From Carallia brachiata (taxonomy: Eukaryota; Streptophyta; Magnoliopsida; Malpighiales; Rhizophoraceae): a DNA stretch of 64,000 nucleotides. The stretch is from positions 4,892,794 through 4,956,793 of the forward strand of contig JADCRB010000043.1 in the NCBI GenBank assembly GCA_021464245.1, written 5' to 3'. Below are positions 1-12,079 of this stretch, one piece after another. Every line of letters begins with the position of its first letter. Positions within the stretch are counted from its first letter, which is position 1. Made by a program: the position numbers and the translations under genes. The notes beneath the pieces are model-generated. The model was given only the letters and a program-made list of their open reading frames with translations, did no database searches and had not been told where the DNA came from.

Positions 1-442
1 ACTCATATTAAATCAATCCGAGCGTCTTCTTTAAAGTTAGAAGTATCATCGAATTTAAGTTTTAGCTGAAATTAATTAATAAAAAAAACTTGTATTGATT
101 TTGCATCAACCTGAATTAATCGGTTTTATTAGTGTTAATTTATGACATAATTCTTGCATGTTTTGTTATAAGTATTCGCGGTTCGGTTAATTAAATTGAA
201 TTATCATAACTGTTTATAAACTAAAATTTTAATTCAGTTTCGGTTAACTATAATAACAAAAAAAAACTGAAAATTATAATCTAAATATAAAAAAATATTT
301 TTGATATATATATTTTTTTAAAATTATAACTATCATTATATATAAAAAATAACTAAGTAATTATTTGAGATATAATAATATTTTATGAACATTTATTTGC
401 TAATAATTGTTGTATTAGTACTGCTTTTTATTATTAGAATGT

Positions 443-447
<5 letters not shown>

Positions 448-501
<54 letters not shown>
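448..501. repeat. Compound (TA)n-(GA)n microsatellite
   Basis: A run of TA dinucleotides passes directly into about twenty GA dinucleotides. It is a simple-sequence repeat that is probably length-polymorphic, with no sign of a function. Confidence 0.95.
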
Positions 502-507
<6 letters not shown>

Positions 508-2314
508 GTACCAAAAAATATATAAAATAGTATTTTGGTTCAATTCAATTAACTACAATTTTTTAATATTGAAAACTGAAACTGAACTGAAAATTTTAGT
601 TTTTATTTAATTATGTTAACTGATTATAAAATTAGTTTGGTTAACTGAAAATTCAATTTATTTCGGTTCAATTTTCTTGATTAACTGAAATTTTTGGTTT
701 TTTTAAATACTTCTATGTCTTGGGCCTCTTGGCTAGCTAAATTAATTGTGTATATATGTGTTAATTTACCTTCTTCTAAAGGAAAAAAAAAAAAAAACTT
801 TGTTTGTCTCCTCGTTACTCCATGTAAAGAAGTTTAGGGTAAATAAAAATAATCAATTTTAATGTTAATGATTTTTTTTTTTTGTTTTTTGGGATATTGC
901 CTTCGTAAATTGACTTAATTTGTGCGATAATTTATATCATTCAATAAAATAAACTATATCAATCAATGATGATAAGGTTATGAGATATTTAATCTCAAAA
1001 ACTAAAAAGGTTCGTCTAGAACAACTTAGAACTTAAGCAAATCAAAAGTAAAATGGTTTTCTTCTCCGATGTAACAAAAGAAGAAAAAAGATTTGCATTT
1101 TTAAAACTGATCAAAATGGGTAAAAATTTAGATTATCATCTCAGTTATTGTAATAAGATTAATAACATTTATAATAAAAATATAATAATTTTTTATTTCT
1201 GTCATAAAAATTATTAATCTTATTATAAAAATTATTAATTTTGTTACATTTGGAGCACTGATAAGGACACCAAAAAAGAAGACATGTATTTGTGCTCGTT
1301 ATATATATTGAGTAGAATGGGTAAAAATTTGGATTATCCTCTTAGTCAGGACAAACTTTCCAGTTTGAATCAAGAGGGCATATAGATTGCTCTTATGTTT
1401 TGCCTAATATATTTTGTGCCAAAGACTTAATTCAGTGTTTTTAATGCAGCTTATGGTTTGCATTGGATTTGTCGCTTGACTCGAAATCCGGATTAGTGGA
1501 CGCCTTTGGAGTGTAGGATAACTTTAAGTTAAAGATTGGGTTTTTTAATTTTAGTTTTGTTTGGATATGCATGTTTTTTGTTACCTTTTGTTAAGTTAGG
1601 ATAGCCGCTTATTGGACCCCATATGCATGTTTTTTCTTTTAACTTTAAGTTAAAGAAAGGGGAGGTGAAGAGAATGCAGAGATATGAGATCTACGTGCCT
1701 TATATCATCAAATTAATTGAGTGTCTCATATATATGCATACTTTCTTTACACTTTTCTTGACTTCCTTGCCTCAAACATTTAATCTTTGTGATAAACAAA
1801 ATTGACAGGTCAAGTTAATTCTTTTTTTTTTTTTTTTATCTCAAGTCATCAAATTTTGAGTAAATCCAAATTTATTAGATTTTGACTAATTGAAATTTCT
1901 AATAGATCAGATTATGAGTTTATGGGATGCTTCATTTAGTATGCAGTAAGTCTTAAAGAAGAGGAGTAGGCTTTCTTCGTTGGGGGATCGGCCAATATAT
2001 ATATATTGTCAAATATATATTAAACATAACAGTCAATTTTACTTATAATCTTCTGTAATTTTTTGATTTTCACTTATCATATTTTTTTGGTGAAAATTGG
2101 TCAGAAGATTATCTCTATTACACTTGTTATATCTTACTATCAATTTTTCTGTCAAGTAAGCTAACATAACAATTAATAGATTGCCACGTTAGTAAAGTAG
2201 TGTCCTATCAGTTGCCATATCATCACTCTAATGTTGACGTGGCATTCTAATTTTAATTAAAATAAAATTTAATTATTTTATAAAAAAATTATACATTTTT
2301 AAAAAAAAAATTAA

Positions 2315-2410
2315 TTTCTCTCGTTCTCTCTCCTACCTCCTCTCTTTCTCTCTTCTCTTCCTTTCTCTCTCCTCCTCCTCTCTCTCTCTCTGTCCCCCCT
2401 CCTTCCTTCA
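2315..2410. repeat. CT-rich pyrimidine tract
   Basis: About 95 bases are almost purely C and T in CTCT, CTTC and CCTCC blocks. A similar but longer tract lies at 45520-45830 inside a transposon-like insertion, so this one may also belong to a mobile element. Confidence 0.8.
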
Positions 2411-2475
2411 TTTCTCTCTCCTCTTTTTTGATCTAGAAAAAGATAAACAGAACCCCAAAAGACCTCATCACTCTT

Positions 2476-3290
2476 TTTTTTTTTTGACCAGAGGAGAAAC
2501 TTCATTAGATTAAGATAAAAGTTCAATTACAACACGCAGGGCTAACCCACACTCGGCCCACGCCACCACAAACAACCCATATATACATAAGGCAAAAGGG
2601 TCACTAGAGCCCACCCCCAACTAGCCCACCACCACCAAACCACAGCATCAGTCCACCACAACACCATGTAGACCAAGAAGAGAAGCTCAGCCCAAGCCCA
2701 TAGCCCAGGAAAAAGAAGCTTGCACAAGAAAGAAGAGCCAAGCCCTACCGAACAGGAAGCTCACATCCAAAAGGTTCCACATTCCTCACTGGACAAGGCC
2801 AATGACAGTGTGATTACGGCGGACAGCCAAGCGCAAGCCAATTTCGCCGAAGCGCATCACCAAGGCGCCAACAACACTTAGTAGAGGACCGAAAAGCCTA
2901 GGAGGAAGAAAGCGAGCAAAGCCGAAAGAAGCCACTAACCAAATGGAGGGCCAGACGGCGGCGCGGGTCTCTCACGAAAAGATCTGCCTATACAAGACGC
3001 CCGAGGACCACCGGGAGAGCCAGTAGCTGACAAAAAAGGGACGTCCCCCACATCCACACCTAGAAACCAGCACCAACATAGAGGCGGCGAACGCAGCATG
3101 ACACCAGCAGCTGCTTAGCAGAGACGAAACCGAAAAAACCCAGACAACACCCACCAAATCGGATAAAAGCAAAAGAGCAAGCCCACAAAAGGGCCCTAAG
3201 CGCACAGAGGCGCACAAACAGCCACAAAGGTTGACAAAGCCAATCGGAAACCCCCAAGAGAGCTCCAACGGTACCCCCGAGGCATATGTA
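2476..3290 (-). mobile_element. Retroposed-looking GC-rich block with oligo-T head
   Basis: An oligo-T run at about 2476-2487 is followed at once by about 800 bases that are far more GC-rich than the surroundings. In minus orientation this reads as a transcript-like sequence ending in poly-A, the layout of a LINE 3' end or a retroposed copy. Open frames on the minus strand (for example 2972-3268) show no conserved domain I recognise. No convincing target-site duplication was found, so the class is uncertain. A retrotransposon 3' region is my best guess from the base composition step and the tail. Confidence 0.4.
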
Positions 3291-4054
3291 ATGTCTAAAT
3301 TACCAGTATTCTACCTGTTCTTTTTCTTCTACCATTGTGTCAAACGAGTGATTTTTAAGTAGGCTCGTAAATTGCTGATGTAAGATCTGTTGTTCTTGTA
3401 CTATCATTGATTCAAATGTGGTTTCGTTTTTTTGGGCAATTGAGTAGTCGGAGCAAAGAGGCAAGAGGATATGGAAAAGTTACGTAGACATACTTGAGTA
3501 CGCGTTTACGCAATAATTAAAAAGGTTGAATGGTAAAAATTATATTAAATTTAAAAAAAATAAAAAATAAATAAATAGTTCAGATCAGTATATGTCTAAT
3601 TTTAATGTATCTATAATGGCCCTCTTCTGAATATAAATGCACTGTTTGCCTATTTTTCTTTTTTTTAACAAAATTTGTCTTTCTCTGTTCGCATGTCTGA
3701 CTGGGCTAAAGTCAATTGAGGACCACGCCATAGACGTGCTCGACTTAAGAGATACTGTTTTTATATCGCTAATTCAACGTCAAATTATGTTTAATCTTCA
3801 TGAACTGCTCTTTACTTTTCTTCCATAATGCATCATCTTGCATTTTTACCATTACTACGTGCTTACTTGCCTTTAGTTAATTGTCTGTTGTGGTTTCATC
3901 GCGTCGATATTGACAGCAATTTGGAAAAAAATATTTGATCCCACTGATAATGCAGCAGCCTTGGATTTGAAAATCACTTCTTGCCTTCCTGCCAGGAGGT
4001 CTTGCTTGTGTTTGTTTGCTTTTGTTTTTACACATAAAACCTATGGTAGATATA
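3291..4054. other. Intergenic, nothing recognised
   Basis: This is AT-rich sequence with short open frames only. I see no exon, RNA gene or clear repeat in it. Confidence 0.6.
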
Positions 4055-4062
4055 TGTGGAGT

Positions 4063-4614
4063 TAAGATGCACGGACACTTTTACAATGATGAGTATCTGT
4101 GTTGGATAAGACACTCGTTTAACACTTTTTGGACACGTTTTGAGTATTCTGAAACGTGTCTAACAAAAATATAAAAATAAAAAAATTCAGACACGTGTAT
4201 CAGAAACTTTTAATTCATGTATCAGACATATTTAATATACGTATCAAATATTTTTATATATTTAATATTTTAATTAGTATATTATACACAAATATATTAT
4301 TTACTTAAATATTATATATATATATATACTCTCTCACACACACATATAATATTTTTTTCTTTAAATTGTGAATAAAATACAAATTATATCATAAAATACC
4401 ATAATAATTATTATTATGAGCTATATATAAAAAAAATTTAAATTTATTAAAAATAATAAATTTAAATTTCACACATATATGTATAAAATATTTAATATAT
4501 TTTATAACTGCATTCACGCTGTGTCTATATCCTAATTTTCTTAGAGTTTCCGTGTCTCTATATCTGTGTCATGTTGTGTCCGTGTCCTGTGTCTGTGTGT
4601 CCATAAATCCTAGT
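4063..4614. mobile_element. hAT-like non-autonomous element with 8-bp TSD
   Basis: A 552-bp block is bounded by the direct repeat TGTGGAGT at 4055-4062 and 4615-4622. The left end begins TAAGATGCACGGACAC. The right end, read in reverse complement, has TAGGATTTATGGACAC close to its boundary, so the termini are imperfect inverted repeats. The interior is very AT-rich with GTGTCCGTGTC-type subterminal motifs. An eight-base duplication is the hAT signature. No transposase frame is present, so it is a MITE-type element. Confidence 0.6.
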
Positions 4615-4622
4615 TGTGGAGT

Positions 4623-5176
4623 GTGGACTTAATTTCTTTTTTCTTAATTTCATTTTATACTGCAGGGCATTCTTCAAGCTAATGGTTAGTGATGCTGTAT
4701 ATTTCCTTCTTTTCATTTTTCCCTCTTTGTTTTTGGTTTGCCGCCCCAGATTTTATTATTAATTCCTCTGAGCTGATTCTTTGTGTTGGACCGAGTGGTT
4801 TGATACGGATAATACAGACTTGGGCTCTTTAGAAAAATGAATTTTCAGGTTCACAATGAAACGAGTCTGTTAAAACCTTGGGCTGTCTAGGAGATTGTAT
4901 TGTAATTATGTTAGGCACTATGGCTTCAAGTAGACAATTCCAATATCTGCACCAGTTAGGATGGCAGTGAGGGAGAATTTTTTGTTTCTTTTAAACACGT
5001 ATCTTTTCCGATTGCGAATCATAGATTGGCAGTGATGTTTTGGCAGAATTCCGCATTGTTTATGGAGGGCAGCATTGTAGAAACCTCATAGGTGGGCCTT
5101 ATAGGAAGTCATGGAGCAAGCAATGCAAATCCTTTTTCCACTAGATTATTTGCATCAAGAGCTTTGAAAAAAAGAG
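4623..5176. other. Intergenic between two MITEs
   Basis: No gene is recognised. A stretch near 4785-4870 faintly resembles the tRNA-like head of a SINE (it contains GGACCGAGTGG), but without a clear B box or flanking duplication it is not called. Confidence 0.5.
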
Positions 5177-5502
5177 TTGATATATAAAAATATCACCAAT
5201 TTTAAATAAAATAATAAATTTAATATCAATTTTAAAAAGTAACAAATTTAGCATTAATTCTATCTAAGGTAAAAATTTTAACACATAATAATTTTATATA
5301 AATAGAATCTGTCGGTTTCGATAACAGATTTATAGAAATACGTCTGTATCAATGACATGATAATCATATTAATTAATGTTATATCATCGAAACAGATAAA
5401 TTCTGTTCAAAAAATTTTATAGTATATTAAATTTATTATTTTAGTAAAATTGGTATTAAATTTATTATTTTAAACAAAATTAGTAATATGTTTGTATATT
5501 AA
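5177..5502. mobile_element. Foldback MITE with roughly 75-bp inverted termini
   Basis: The first about 75 bases, with several copies of AATAATAAATTTAATA, match the reverse complement of the last about 80 bases, giving a 326-bp hairpin-like unit. The target-site duplication is unclear. There is no coding capacity. Confidence 0.5.
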
Positions 5503-5775
5503 CCTAAAAGACAGGCGAAACTCTAGCTATCTGAGGTTTGAGATTGAATAAGTTCTTACTTACATGATCGTGCCATCTATATTTTACCAGTGGGAACTAT
5601 AGTTACTTTCTTCGTGCTTTATAACTCAATATTTGCAGCAAATTATTAGATCTATTTGAGGTGAGAATGAAACTAAATACATGAACTTAGATTCATCACT
5701 TATTAGAATACAAGAAAATCACAACACTTCGAACTGTGAAGCATTGTTCATAATGATGTTTGTATTTGGTCTTAG

Positions 5776-6582
5776 GTGGAGTAACAGTATAGATGAGTTC
5801 TTGATCAATTTCCTCCCCAAAGTCCACGAGAGAAAGCTACGTGCCTGAAAGGACAATTGCTGCAAATAGGACCCATAACGTCAGCTTTTCACATCCTCAC
5901 TCGACCTTGCTGCTCTTTTTCATAGCTTCACTGCAAGCAGTGCGAAACATATGGCAGAAAGCCCACAATTCTTTTGACTCCATTATTTTTCTTGGTAGGA
6001 GCTGGCTTTAGAGGCAGTGCTCATAACCTTGTGATGCTGATATTTGGCTTGATTCTCATTGGTTGTAGCGTTGGATTAGGCAATAAGGTACACTTCATCT
6101 ATAATGCGTCCGTGATTGTTATACAGGCAAATACAAAGTCATTATTTGCGGAATTGGATTTAGTAAGCTTGTATAATTCCACGCAAAATAACTGCGATGA
6201 ACTAGCTAAAATGCTTAATTGGGTACGGAATTTTTTTGCAGGATGTTCCTCATTTTTATCTGAAACATTAAAAATAAGCTCAAAGATTGGGAGTGTCGAC
6301 AATGTTGATGAAGATTTCAAGCAAATTAAACATGTCTGTGAGGAACCTCTTCAAGCTGTGTTAGTGTGTCTCTATTCGTCATTGGCATCTTGCTTTAAGG
6401 GTTCAATAGTTTACAGGAATTGATGGCATAATGTTTTATGCACCTTTCATGTTTCAAACTGTTGGGTTCAAGAAAGATCCCTCCCCTTTGTCTGCTATAA
6501 TTACTGGAATTGTGCGATGTTGATCACGTTGGTCTCGATCTATGTTGTGGATAGGATCAGCAGGAAAAATATTGCTCCTTCA
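5776..6582 (+). pseudogene. STP-type hexose/H+ symporter pseudogene
   Basis: Fragments of a plant sugar transport protein (MFS, STP family) appear in order but in shifting frames. From 5776 comes the first external loop (GGVT, then DEFLINFLPKVHERKLRA). At about 5879-5930 comes FTSSLDLAALFHSF. At 5945-6090 comes TYGRKPTILL followed by the membrane segment FLVGAGFRGSAHNLVMLI and GLGNK. At about 6258-6345 comes the cytoplasmic loop piece SVDNVDEDFKQI. From 6411 comes [20 protein letters not shown], leading to [16 protein letters not shown]. Intact STPs have about 500 residues and 12 membrane segments. Here the region between segments 4 and 6 is not recognisable, the C-terminal half is gone, and there are stops and at least three frame changes. 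It cannot encode a transporter. The frame at 5974-6423 is a chance fusion of two of these pieces. Confidence 0.75.
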
Positions 6583-6599
6583 AACTTACTCCAATTATC

Positions 6600-7359
6600 G
6601 TTAGTATGGTGCGTTGAAGTCTAAAATAATGCAAATTTCTATTTTAATTTTTTTTAAGTAAGTATAATTTATATATAATTTTATATTATATAATAAGTGA
6701 GGTCTATTTAAATAAAATAATAAAAATAATATTTAAATAATATTAAATTATAAATTAATTTTACTCACTAAAACAAATATAAAATTAACAAGTATTATAA
6801 ATAATTTTGTGTGTATAGAATGTTTTGTTATTAAATGCAAAAAGTGCTTTCCTTTTATCAAAATCAAGTCAGACTATGTACCCAAAAAAGAAAAAAAAAA
6901 AAATCAGACTGTATATCCCTGCGTAGCGTCAGTAAAAAAAGCTAGTCGGAAATTGATGAACGAAGACCGATGATCGAAGGCCTTTTTTTTTTTTTTTTTT
7001 TTAACTTCGAGCACATTTAGCTGTTTTGTTTTTAATCTATTAAAAGAATTATTCAGTTACCAAATTACATAATATAAATAATTCTTTATTCTTATAAGTT
7101 CAACATTCCCTCCTTAAAATTAAATAGTATTTTCTAACGGTCTGTTTGGTTTGAGAGAATTTGTGGAGAAAGAAATCCTAAACGAAAGACAACATGAAAA
7201 ACGAAAAATTTTCTTTGCCTATAATAAAAATGCACAAAAATTTGTACTTATAACCCACCAACAAACTTTTTGACTAATCTATATAAAAAAAAAAATCAAC
7301 TTGTCATGCATAAAATTATAAAATTAACCTTATTTTGAGTTTATCAATTTTTACTCTAA
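6600..7359. other. Intergenic AT-rich sequence
   Basis: No gene is seen. Oligo-A and oligo-T runs are common, including a T22-like run near 6980. A sequence near 7139 (GGTCTGTTTGGTTT) paired with AAATCCAAACACGC near 7830-7845 looks like degraded hAT-type termini of an outer element that encloses the one at 7360-7639. Confidence 0.45.
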
Positions 7360-7639
7360 GGGTGTGTTTGTTTTCTATAAAATATTTTATAGGAAAAAAT
7401 TTTATAGATTTTCCGACGTTTATTTTACAGAAAATATTTTACATAGACAAAATTTGAGAAAAATTTTCAGATTTTCAGGTAAAATAACTTCTCCTTTTAC
7501 AGAGCTGAAGTTATTTTTAGGGAAAACACAAACTGTGTTATAAGTAAGTGACAATTGAAAATCATTATTTTCACTGCAAATATTTTCTCCTACAAATATT
7601 TTACAAATATAAATTATTTTACAACAAACAAACGGATCC
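7360..7639. mobile_element. hAT-like MITE, degraded
   Basis: The left end GGGTGTGTTTGTTTTC and the right end (GTTTGTTTGTTGTAAAAT within about ten bases of the boundary, read in reverse complement) form imperfect inverted termini around 280 bp of AT-rich sequence rich in ATATTTTA motifs. The TSD is not clear. It is probably an old hAT-derived MITE. Confidence 0.4.
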
Positions 7640-8063
7640 TAAATATAAAATTGAGAAGTAAAACTATCATTTAATATATATAAATTTTTTTTATATATTT
7701 TATTATTATATCCAAACAACAACTTTACTTTTACATTATTTTCTTCCTCTCCTATTTCTAATTTATCTAAATAAATTTTTTTCACATTATTTTCTTTAAT
7801 ATTACTTCATTTCTCTCTACTTTTTTTTAAATCCAAACACGCTACAAGCGACACGTTCAGCTGTTAGTTTCTCGTGCATTTTGCCGTCGTATTTCTTCTT
7901 CCTGTGGTGGACTACTAATTTATCTAATGGTTAGAATTTACCAACGAGTACATACTTGTCATGCGGCAATTCATGTAAGTCAAATTTTCCCTACACGCAA
8001 ACCATGTCAGCAATTTTTGCAATGACGTGGCATTACATTTTTTTAAAAAATCAACAAATTTAA

Positions 8064-8262
8064 GTGAACTGAAAAAAAGTGGACGCAAAAAAGACATAAA
8101 AATTTATTTGTGCAATCAATTAATTTATTTGTATAATAAGATATTGAATTATTACAATAAAATTTAAAAGTATTTTTTTATCTATTTTTTCGTTACACAA
8201 ATAAATTAGTCGGTTACACAAACAAATTTTTCTGTCTTTTTTGTGTTCTTTTTCCTGTTCAC
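8064..8262. mobile_element. About 200-bp foldback MITE
   Basis: The first about 80 bases, starting GTGAACTGAAAAAAAG, match the reverse complement of the last about 80 bases, which starts GTGAACAGGAAAAAG. CAAAAAAGACA and AATTTATTTGTG motifs lie in the same order on both arms. The unit is almost entirely hairpin. It has no coding capacity, and the TSD is not evident. Confidence 0.6.
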
Positions 8263-9009
8263 GTAATGGCCCTCTAAAAAAATTCTAAAAAATAGCAAAA
8301 TTATAAGATTTGTTGTTAATGAAGAGGTAGTAATATTATCATGTTGTGATGGCTATAATTTAATTTATCTACCTAGTAGACAAAAAATAAAAATTTTCAC
8401 AAGGGATTTTTTATGTTTTTTTTCAACCTGCCGGTTGGTCCCTGCCTATGTTCTATTGCTATAATTTCTTCGAAGGATTGAAATATAATTTAAGTCATTT
8501 GGGTATGATTGGCTTCTTCATTCAGAAAGAATTACATCAAATTGCGTTTCCAACCGATTATTTGGATTGCGTGAGCTTTTAAAATCTCCAACATATGCCT
8601 TACCTACACATCTTAAACTTATCTCTCTGTCAATAATCCAAACACACAAGCTTAACTTAGTATAAATTGGCACTTTTTTCCACAAAGTTTTAGTTGTTCC
8701 AATATATTTATCTGACAACTCAATTGCCAACCCTTTTATAGACAGCAATAACTGACCAAGGCCAATTATAGGAGAGAATGGTTTAAAATTTTAGCCATTT
8801 GCCTGAAGAACAGCTAGGCATATGCCACAACACAAGTAATTTAAAGCAATCTGTTTTTGCCATTCCCAGTTAATTCAAAAATCTGTTAACGTTGATACAA
8901 CAAGGGTGTTGTTTATTCTAGAGAATATTGCTCTGAATATTTGGCTGAGTGCTTTCAATTTTATGCAAAAATTGTGCTGCCAAATTATTAGCAGAAGGAG
9001 AGGTTGAAG
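8263..9009. other. Sequence upstream of kinase pseudogene
   Basis: No exon is recognised. The minus-strand frame at 8518-8748 matches no family I know. The last 200 bases may have been the promoter and leader of the kinase at 9010. Confidence 0.5.
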
Positions 9010-11160
9010 ATGAAAGTGTTTTCTTGTTGCAGATTGGAACATAGTCGTTCGTTCAATGAAGATAACTCATTAAAAAAAGGCAAGGAATACCCCAAGGCAT
9101 TCAGCAAAAATGGCACATTTGCTTTCATCAAGAATATGTCGCATAGAACAGGTACCTTTTAATCAAATCGTTCATTTGTGTTATGGTTCGAATATTGGAA
9201 ACAACTTTTTTGCCTAAAAAACAAAGGGAATATTGCGTACATCGATAATTTTTCAAACCCCACAAATGTGGGAGCCTCGTACACTAGTTTGCCCTTTTTT
9301 TTTTTTTGGTTGTTGTTTAATTCAAGGCCGTTTCTCACTTCCTTCACCAAAGTTAAGAATGGCTGTGTTTCAAAATGTTTTTGCCAATGTCGTCACGTAT
9401 TTTTGTTGTGAATTTGCAGTTAGCGGCAGGCACAGGAAGATAGCAGAGGAAATAAAAAAACTTGGAAATGCAAAAGTATCTACTAAAATATTCCCATATG
9501 AAGAACTAGTCGTGGCCACTGACAACTTCAAATCCGATTGTCTGCTTGGAGAGGGTGGATTTGGGTTGGTGTACAAAGGACACATTGCGAGCATGAATCA
9601 AGTCTGTCTTCCTTCCGTGTGTTATGTGTGTGTGTTTGTGTGCGTTTTGTTTACAGGATCATGTTCTCAATACCTCATTTGTTTTCCAGGATGTGGCTAT
9701 CAAAGTGCTGGATAGGAATGGAAGACAAGGGAACAGAGAATTCTACGCAGAGGTTCTTATGTTGAGTCTGGTTGAACACCCAAATCTCGTCAAGCTGATC
9801 GGGTACTGCGTAGATGGAGATCACAGAATCTTAGTTTACGAATTCATGCCTAATGGATCATTGGAAAAGCACCTTTTCGGTATATTTTCAACCTTATTTT
9901 TCTTAACTGTAACATATGCCACTAATTTCCCAGCAATAAATGAGGAAAAAAAAATTGTCTAGTTTAAGATTTGCATATGATCTTAAGGTTTTTAATGGCA
10001 TCTTAGCCTTGCCATAATTGCGTGGTAGGTTCAAATTGTTTTGCTAGCTAATTTGAGTCATCGATTCGTTTGCATGCTATGATGATGATACTGGTATGCT
10101 TTTATTTTCCAGATTTGCCTCCAGGAAAGGAGCCACTGGATTGGGAAACTCGGATGAAAGTCGCAGTAGGAGCAGCACAGGGAGTTGAATACTTGCATGA
10201 TGTCGCCAACCCAGCAATCATCTACCGTGACTTCAAAGCCTCAAACATATTACTAGATGCAGACTTCAATCCAAAGCTCTCGGATTTTGGACTCGCAAAG
10301 TTAGGTCCAACAGGTGAGAAAGACCATGTGTCTACAAGGGTGATGGGTACCTATGGCTACTGTGCACCGGAATATCAGCTGACGGGTCAGTTGACAACAA
10401 AGTCTGATATTTACAGCTTTGGTTGTGTTTCTGGAGCTAATTTCAGGAAGGAGAGTGATTGATACCTCAAGACCAACTGAAGAGAAGAACCTAATTTACT
10501 GGGTATGTTGATCTATGAAACAAAGTTCCTGGTTCCAACAATGTTAGATGCATTGAATCATTGTATGTACTTGACTAGGCAATCCAGACTCATTTGTTGT
10601 ACATTAGTTGATCGCATGTTTTTAGATGACAAAACTCGAAGAGCATCGCTACGATGTAGGCCTGCTTCCATACCTGCATTGCATATCTGTTAATTTTAGC
10701 AAACAACAGAATGGAATATGCTACCAAGGATTGGTGATTACACTTGTTAAGTTGGTGTAATTGGAGATCCATATAATGAGTCAGGGTCACCAAGAATGAT
10801 TTGCTTCGTCTACTAATCGGAATTAACAAATGTCTATGCATACATTGGTACTGATTCTTTTTGCAATATCACAGGCAGAACCGCTATTTAAGGACAAAAG
10901 TAAATTCCCACAAATTGTTGATCCATTGCTTAAAGGAAACTATCCTACAAAGGGTCTGTATCAAGCTCTTGCAGTGGCAGCCATGTGTCTCCAGGAAGAG
11001 AACTGAAATCCGACCTTTCATATCTGATGTTGTGAGTGCACTTGAGTTTCTGGTGCAACAGAAAGTTGAGGAGCAAACTGCCAAGGATTCATCAAAAGAC
11101 AGTGCTCGGTATGTTGACTCCGTGATTGACAGAAATGTCAAAAGGGATCAAGAAGCTTAG
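9010..11160 (+). pseudogene. RLCK-VII (PBL27/CDL1-like) kinase with two frameshifts
   Basis: Five exons can be traced: 9010-9151, 9420-9601, 9690-9879, 10113-10502 and 10875-11160, with GT-AG junctions and matching phases. The product is a receptor-like cytoplasmic kinase. Visible motifs are the Gly loop GEGGFG, the VAIK lysine, YRDFKASN (the HRD variant usual in this family), DFGLAK and [10 protein letters not shown]. Two breaks spoil it. Near 10425-10435, after DIYSFG, the frame shifts, and the expected [11 protein letters not shown] continues one frame over. Near 11005, after CLQEEN, a stop follows, while EIRPFISDVVSALEFL continues in another frame. Translation without correction ends soon after subdomain IX. 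The N-terminus (MKVFSCC) lacks the MG myristoylation site typical of PBLs, though the cysteines could be acylated. The breaks could be sequencing errors, but neither sits in a long homopolymer, and all other splice sites are intact, so recent pseudogenisation is likely. Confidence 0.75.
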
Positions 11161-12079
11161 ATGTAGTACAGTAAAACAAACAAACAAACAAACTGGAAGC
11201 TATATGCTGAAAGCCACAGTGCCTAAAGCTTGCAAACCATAAATTTGCTTATTGTTCTCGTCATGGCTGCATCGGGGTGGAACCTCATAGCATGTGGCAT
11301 TGTGTATTGCACAAAATTAGCAAGTGGAGGCCACTTAAAAATTGTAATTGCTTGTCTTTCAGCAGTAGCAGTACAATGTTTACTAACTGGTTTTATCTGC
11401 CAAAGTTGTACTGTTCTCGACAAAAGAAAAAGTAATACAGATTTCAGAATTGTTTTCAGTATTAGTTAGAAAAATTAATATCCGGATGTCTGTTTTGATA
11501 TCTTTTACAATGTTTCCATCTCCCACTTTATTTTCTCTCAACCTGCTAATCTTGTTTACAGACTAAGTCTCACTCATAGGTAGCAACTTTAGCTCTTGAT
11601 ACCTTCCAGTGCATATTTCCACGCTGCTGGACATACTGCTCCTGCAATTTCATTGGAACTAGGCTGCCAATGTTAGGTACTAAAATCCAAGTCAATAGAA
11701 CATGGTAGAAATTACAGTCACTATCCTCACATGCTTTATATATAAATGATCCGAGGCACCTTCGATTCTGATAGAAGTGACCTGCAGAAGTTGTGTCACA
11801 GCCCAAATATACCATCCTAAAGTTATTTAGCTACCAGTTGCAAAAGCATGGCTGATATAGTACTGCTATTTAGCAAGACATATTGGAGTAAACCTGCAGG
11901 AAGAATCACAATGATTGCCTCTGAAAACATTCCTATAAAATTAAACTCTGATAGATATCAAATTCTGACCAGAGAATTCCAGAATGAGTAGTTGAGAGTA
12001 TCAGCAAACGCATGGATGAATCACATATAAATAAAACCAACTGAAAGAGCTGGAAAAAAGCAGGTCAGCATAGGATTGT
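11161..12079. other. Intergenic between kinase pseudogene and small gene
   Basis: Shortly after the kinase stop there is a short CAAA repeat. The rest probably holds the 3' UTR of the minus-strand gene that ends at 12080. No coding domain is recognised in either strand. Confidence 0.5.

Larger units (their letters stand above)
1..2475. other. Gene-free AT-rich interval
   Basis: No coding exon could be supported here. The stretch is AT-rich with long A and T runs. It contains a compound TA then GA microsatellite near 448-501. A pyrimidine-rich tract lies at about 2315-2410, dominated by CT, CTT and CCT units. The short open frames in it are low-complexity and resemble no family I know. Confidence 0.7.

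Noticed and set aside
2311..2526. Arg/Glu-rich minus-strand frame
   Set aside because: Translation of a CT-rich tract.
4785..4870. Possible third SINE (GGACCGAGTGG head)
   Set aside because: No B box at the right spacing and no flanking duplication could be seen.
9233..9715. 160-residue plus-strand frame over the kinase gene
   Set aside because: It reads through intron 1 into exon 2 and intron 2 of the PBL-like kinase. The splice sites at 9151, 9420, 9601 and 9690 explain the coding part.
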